A stretch of DNA of 8,411 nt. It comes from an uncultured Oscillibacter sp. (GTDB taxonomy: Bacteria > Bacillota > Clostridia > Oscillospirales > Oscillospiraceae). Below are positions 7,163 through 8,411 of the stretch, in pieces (positions within the stretch are counted from its first letter, which is position 1; each line of letters opens with the position of its first letter). The notes below the pieces were generated by a model. It saw only the letters and a program-made list of their open reading frames with translations, was not told where the DNA came from and did no database searches. Position numbers and translations under genes: made by a program. The stretch is from positions 1-8,411 of the forward strand of contig CAMHDB010000074.1 of NCBI GenBank assembly GCA_946183715.1, written 5' to 3'.

Positions 7163-7197
7163 AAAAGCCGCCGTTTCCGCACGGAACGGCGGCTTTT
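7163..7197 (+). terminator. Intrinsic terminator after the SLH gene pair
   Basis: Arms 7163-7175 and 7185-7197 pair over 13 bp: AAAAGCCGCCGTT with its exact complement, around a 9-nt loop that can pair further (TCCG/CGGA-like). The stem ends in TTTT on the + strand and AAAA upstream, so it could work in both directions. It starts 4 nt after the stop codon of the second SLH gene. The mutY ribosome site (GAGGA, 7201-7205) begins only 4 nt after it. Confidence 0.88.
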
Positions 7198-7214
7198 CAT
7201 GAGGAATACAGACT

Positions 7215-8351
7215 ATGAAAGAAACAGAGTTCGCCGCCCCCCTGCTCGACTGGTACCGCCGCGCCGCACGCGACTTGCCGTGGCGGCGTACACAAGACCC
7301 CTACTGTATCTGGGTGTCGGAGGTGATGTTGCAACAGACCCGCGTCGCGGCGGTTGTCGGCTACTATGCCCGCTTCCTCGACGCGTTCCCGACCGTCAAC
7401 GCCCTCGCGGACGCCTCCGAGGAGGCCTTGCTCTCGCGCTGGCAGGGGCTTGGCTACTACAGCCGCGCGCGGAATCTGCACCGCGCGGCGAAGGAAATCG
7501 TGCGGCGCGGGGGCTTCCCGGAGACCGCCGACGAACTGCGTACTTTGCCCGGAATCGGCGCGTACACCGCCGGGGCGATTGCGTCGGCGGCGTTCGGGGA
7601 ACGCGCCCCCGCCGTGGACGGCAACGTTTTACGGGTCATGTCGCGCCTGAGCGACAATCACGGCGACATCCTCGCGCCGTCCGTCCGGCGGGAAATCGAG
7701 GCGGAAGTCTCGGCGCGCTTCCCGGCGACGGCGGAGGCGGCGCGGATATTCAATCAGGCGCTGATGGAACTGGGCGCGACGGTGTGCGTGCCGAACGGGC
7801 CGCCGAAGTGCGGGGAGTGTCCGGTATCGGGGTACTGTCTGGGACTGGCGCGCGGCACGGCGGAGACGCTGCCTGTACGCGCCGCCAAGAAGGCGCGCCG
7901 CGTCGAGGAACGGACCGTACTCGTACTCTGCCGGGGGGGACGGACAGCGCTCCGGAAGCGTCCGGCGCGCGGACTGCTCGCGGGCCTGTGGGAGTTCCCG
8001 AACGTCGCGGGCGCGCTGACCGAGGCGGAAGTCGCCGCACAGCTTTCGGCGTGGGGTCTGAGCGCGTCCGACTGGCTCCGAAAACTCTCCGCCAAGCACA
8101 TCTTTACCCATATCGAATGGCATATGACCGGCTACGTCCTGTCGGTGGACGGCGCGGACAGTCAGGGGTTCGCGTGGGCCGACGCCGTGGCCCTCCGCGA
8201 GTACGCGATGCCGTCGGCGTTCGCGCGCTTCCGCGAGGCGGCGGCGGAGATTATACGCCCCCTCCGTCACCGCACGACGCCTTCCCCGCACAGCGGGGGA
8301 GGAGAAAACCTGTCAAGCGAAAACAGTATTTTGGAGACTTCTAACAGCTAA
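7215..8351 (+). CDS. mutY: Adenine DNA glycosylase MutY
   Basis: MutY removes adenine mispaired with 8-oxoguanine, preventing G:C to T:A mutations. The catalytic Glu is E36 in SEVMLQQT; the helix-hairpin-helix is LPGIGAYTAGAI (111-122), with Tyr117 at the position of the conserved aromatic; the catalytic Asp is D135 in VDGNVLRV. Cysteines 191, 199, 202 and 208 form the 4Fe-4S cluster loop, here C-X7-C-X2-C-X5-C, one residue longer than the textbook C-X6-C form. The C-terminal NUDIX-like 8-oxoG recognition domain is about 230-343, with LWEFP (258-262) and FTH (297-299), matching the FSH loop of the family. The usual length is about 350 residues, so residues 351-378 are an extra tail read from a repeat-like sequence. 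GAGGA (7201-7205) is 9 nt before the ATG. It is separated from the SLH genes by a terminator and has no functional link with them. The identification is firm. Confidence 0.96.
   Translation: MKETEFAAPLLDWYRRAARDLPWRRTQDPYCIWVSEVMLQQTRVAAVVGYYARFLDAFPTVNALADASEEALLSRWQGLGYYSRARNLHRAAKEIVRRGGFPETADELRTLPGIGAYTAGAIASAAFGERAPAVDGNVLRVMSRLSDNHGDILAPSVRREIEAEVSARFPATAEAARIFNQALMELGATVCVPNGPPKCGECPVSGYCLGLARGTAETLPVRAAKKARRVEERTVLVLCRGGRTALRKRPARGLLAGLWEFPNVAGALTEAEVAAQLSAWGLSASDWLRKLSAKHIFTHIEWHMTGYVLSVDGADSQGFAWADAVALREYAMPSAFARFREAAAEIIRPLRHRTTPSPHSGGGENLSSENSILETSNS
8256..8302. repeat. Palindromic intergenic-type repeat element inside the mutY 3' end
   Basis: A C-rich segment beginning CCCCCTCCGTCACC is followed by a hairpin, with arms CCTTCCCCGC (8280-8289) and GCGGGGGAGG (8293-8302), one T-G pair and an ACA loop. 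From memory, elements of the form CCTCCGTC...CCTCCCC...GGGGAGG are scattered widely between genes in Oscillospiraceae-type genomes. Only one copy is in this window, so membership of that family is inferred. It is read in frame by mutY and adds residues such as TTPSPHSGGGE to the protein. Confidence 0.5.
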
Positions 8352-8411
8352 AAGTTATTAAATTTAAGAGGGAGGTGAACCGTTAGGGAAATTTACTTGT
8401 TATAAACTTCT
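8352..8411. other. AT-rich intergenic end of window
   Basis: No gene can be supported in these 60 bases. A ribosome-site-like AGGGAGGTGA (8369-8378) is present, but no start codon with an open frame follows it at a usable distance: GTG at 8375 meets TAG three codons later, and TTG at 8398 meets TAA two codons later. TG-T-TATAAA (8398-8406) resembles an extended -10 box for a downstream gene. No terminator for mutY is seen here. The end (8383-8411) is copy 2 of the motif found at 92-120. Confidence 0.5.
8383..8411. repeat. Copy 2 of the dispersed AT-rich motif
   Basis: The core AAATTTACTTGTTATAAA aligns with 98-115, and 19 of 23 positions match over the compared stretch. The copy is cut by the window end and may continue. 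Here the TGTTATAAA core is a better extended -10 than in copy 1. Confidence 0.4.

Noticed and set aside
7199..8344. Forward open frame of 381 codons overlapping mutY
   Set aside because: It is very Arg/Gly-rich, has no domain, and overlaps a frame carrying every MutY catalytic and cluster residue. It is a GC-driven shadow.
8369..8411. Start of a further gene after mutY
   Set aside because: The ribosome-site-like sequence is followed only by GTG and TTG starts that meet stops within three codons, so nothing can be called before the window ends.

Overview
The window holds three complete genes, all on the + strand: two secreted S-layer-homology (SLH) proteins and the DNA-repair glycosylase MutY. 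GC-rich coding DNA, strong AGGAGG-type ribosome sites, SLH surface anchoring and SLH proteins with Gly/Ser linkers point to a GC-rich Clostridia-type Firmicute, perhaps an Oscillospiraceae-like gut lineage. This is inferred from style; no taxonomic marker gene is present.

Bases 1-361 are non-coding and AT-richer than the rest at the start. They carry phased TTTCC motifs, a small perfect inverted repeat (94-106), a 12-bp direct repeat and a good housekeeping promoter (TTGATT-17 bp-TATAAT, 160-188). A leader of about 165 nt follows. The first gene (362-5431) encodes a 1689-residue exported protein: signal peptide, three SLH domains, a Gly/Ser linker, a series of divergent beta-rich modules, and about 590 C-terminal residues that I cannot assign to a family. 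It could be an S-layer or other major surface protein.

After 93 nt holding a strong GC-rich hairpin without a U-tract, the second gene (5525-7159) encodes a 544-residue exported SLH protein. Its three SLH domains sit in the middle, between two Ser-Gly-Asp-rich spacers, one of them a nearly perfect 27-bp tandem repeat. It ends in an unassigned helical domain. The two genes are probably co-transcribed, with the hairpin perhaps lowering expression of the second. A typical intrinsic terminator (7163-7197) closes the unit.

mutY (7215-8351) follows and is functionally unrelated. All catalytic and iron-sulfur residues are present, but its last 28 codons run through a palindromic repeat-like sequence (8256-8302). 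The last 60 bases are AT-rich and non-coding. They contain a near-copy of a sequence found at the start of the window.

I found no tRNA, rRNA, CRISPR array, insertion sequence or recognisable riboswitch. The most unusual material is the unassigned C-terminal half of the large protein, the sequon enrichment in it, the repeat biology of the second SLH protein and the repeat-derived tail of MutY.
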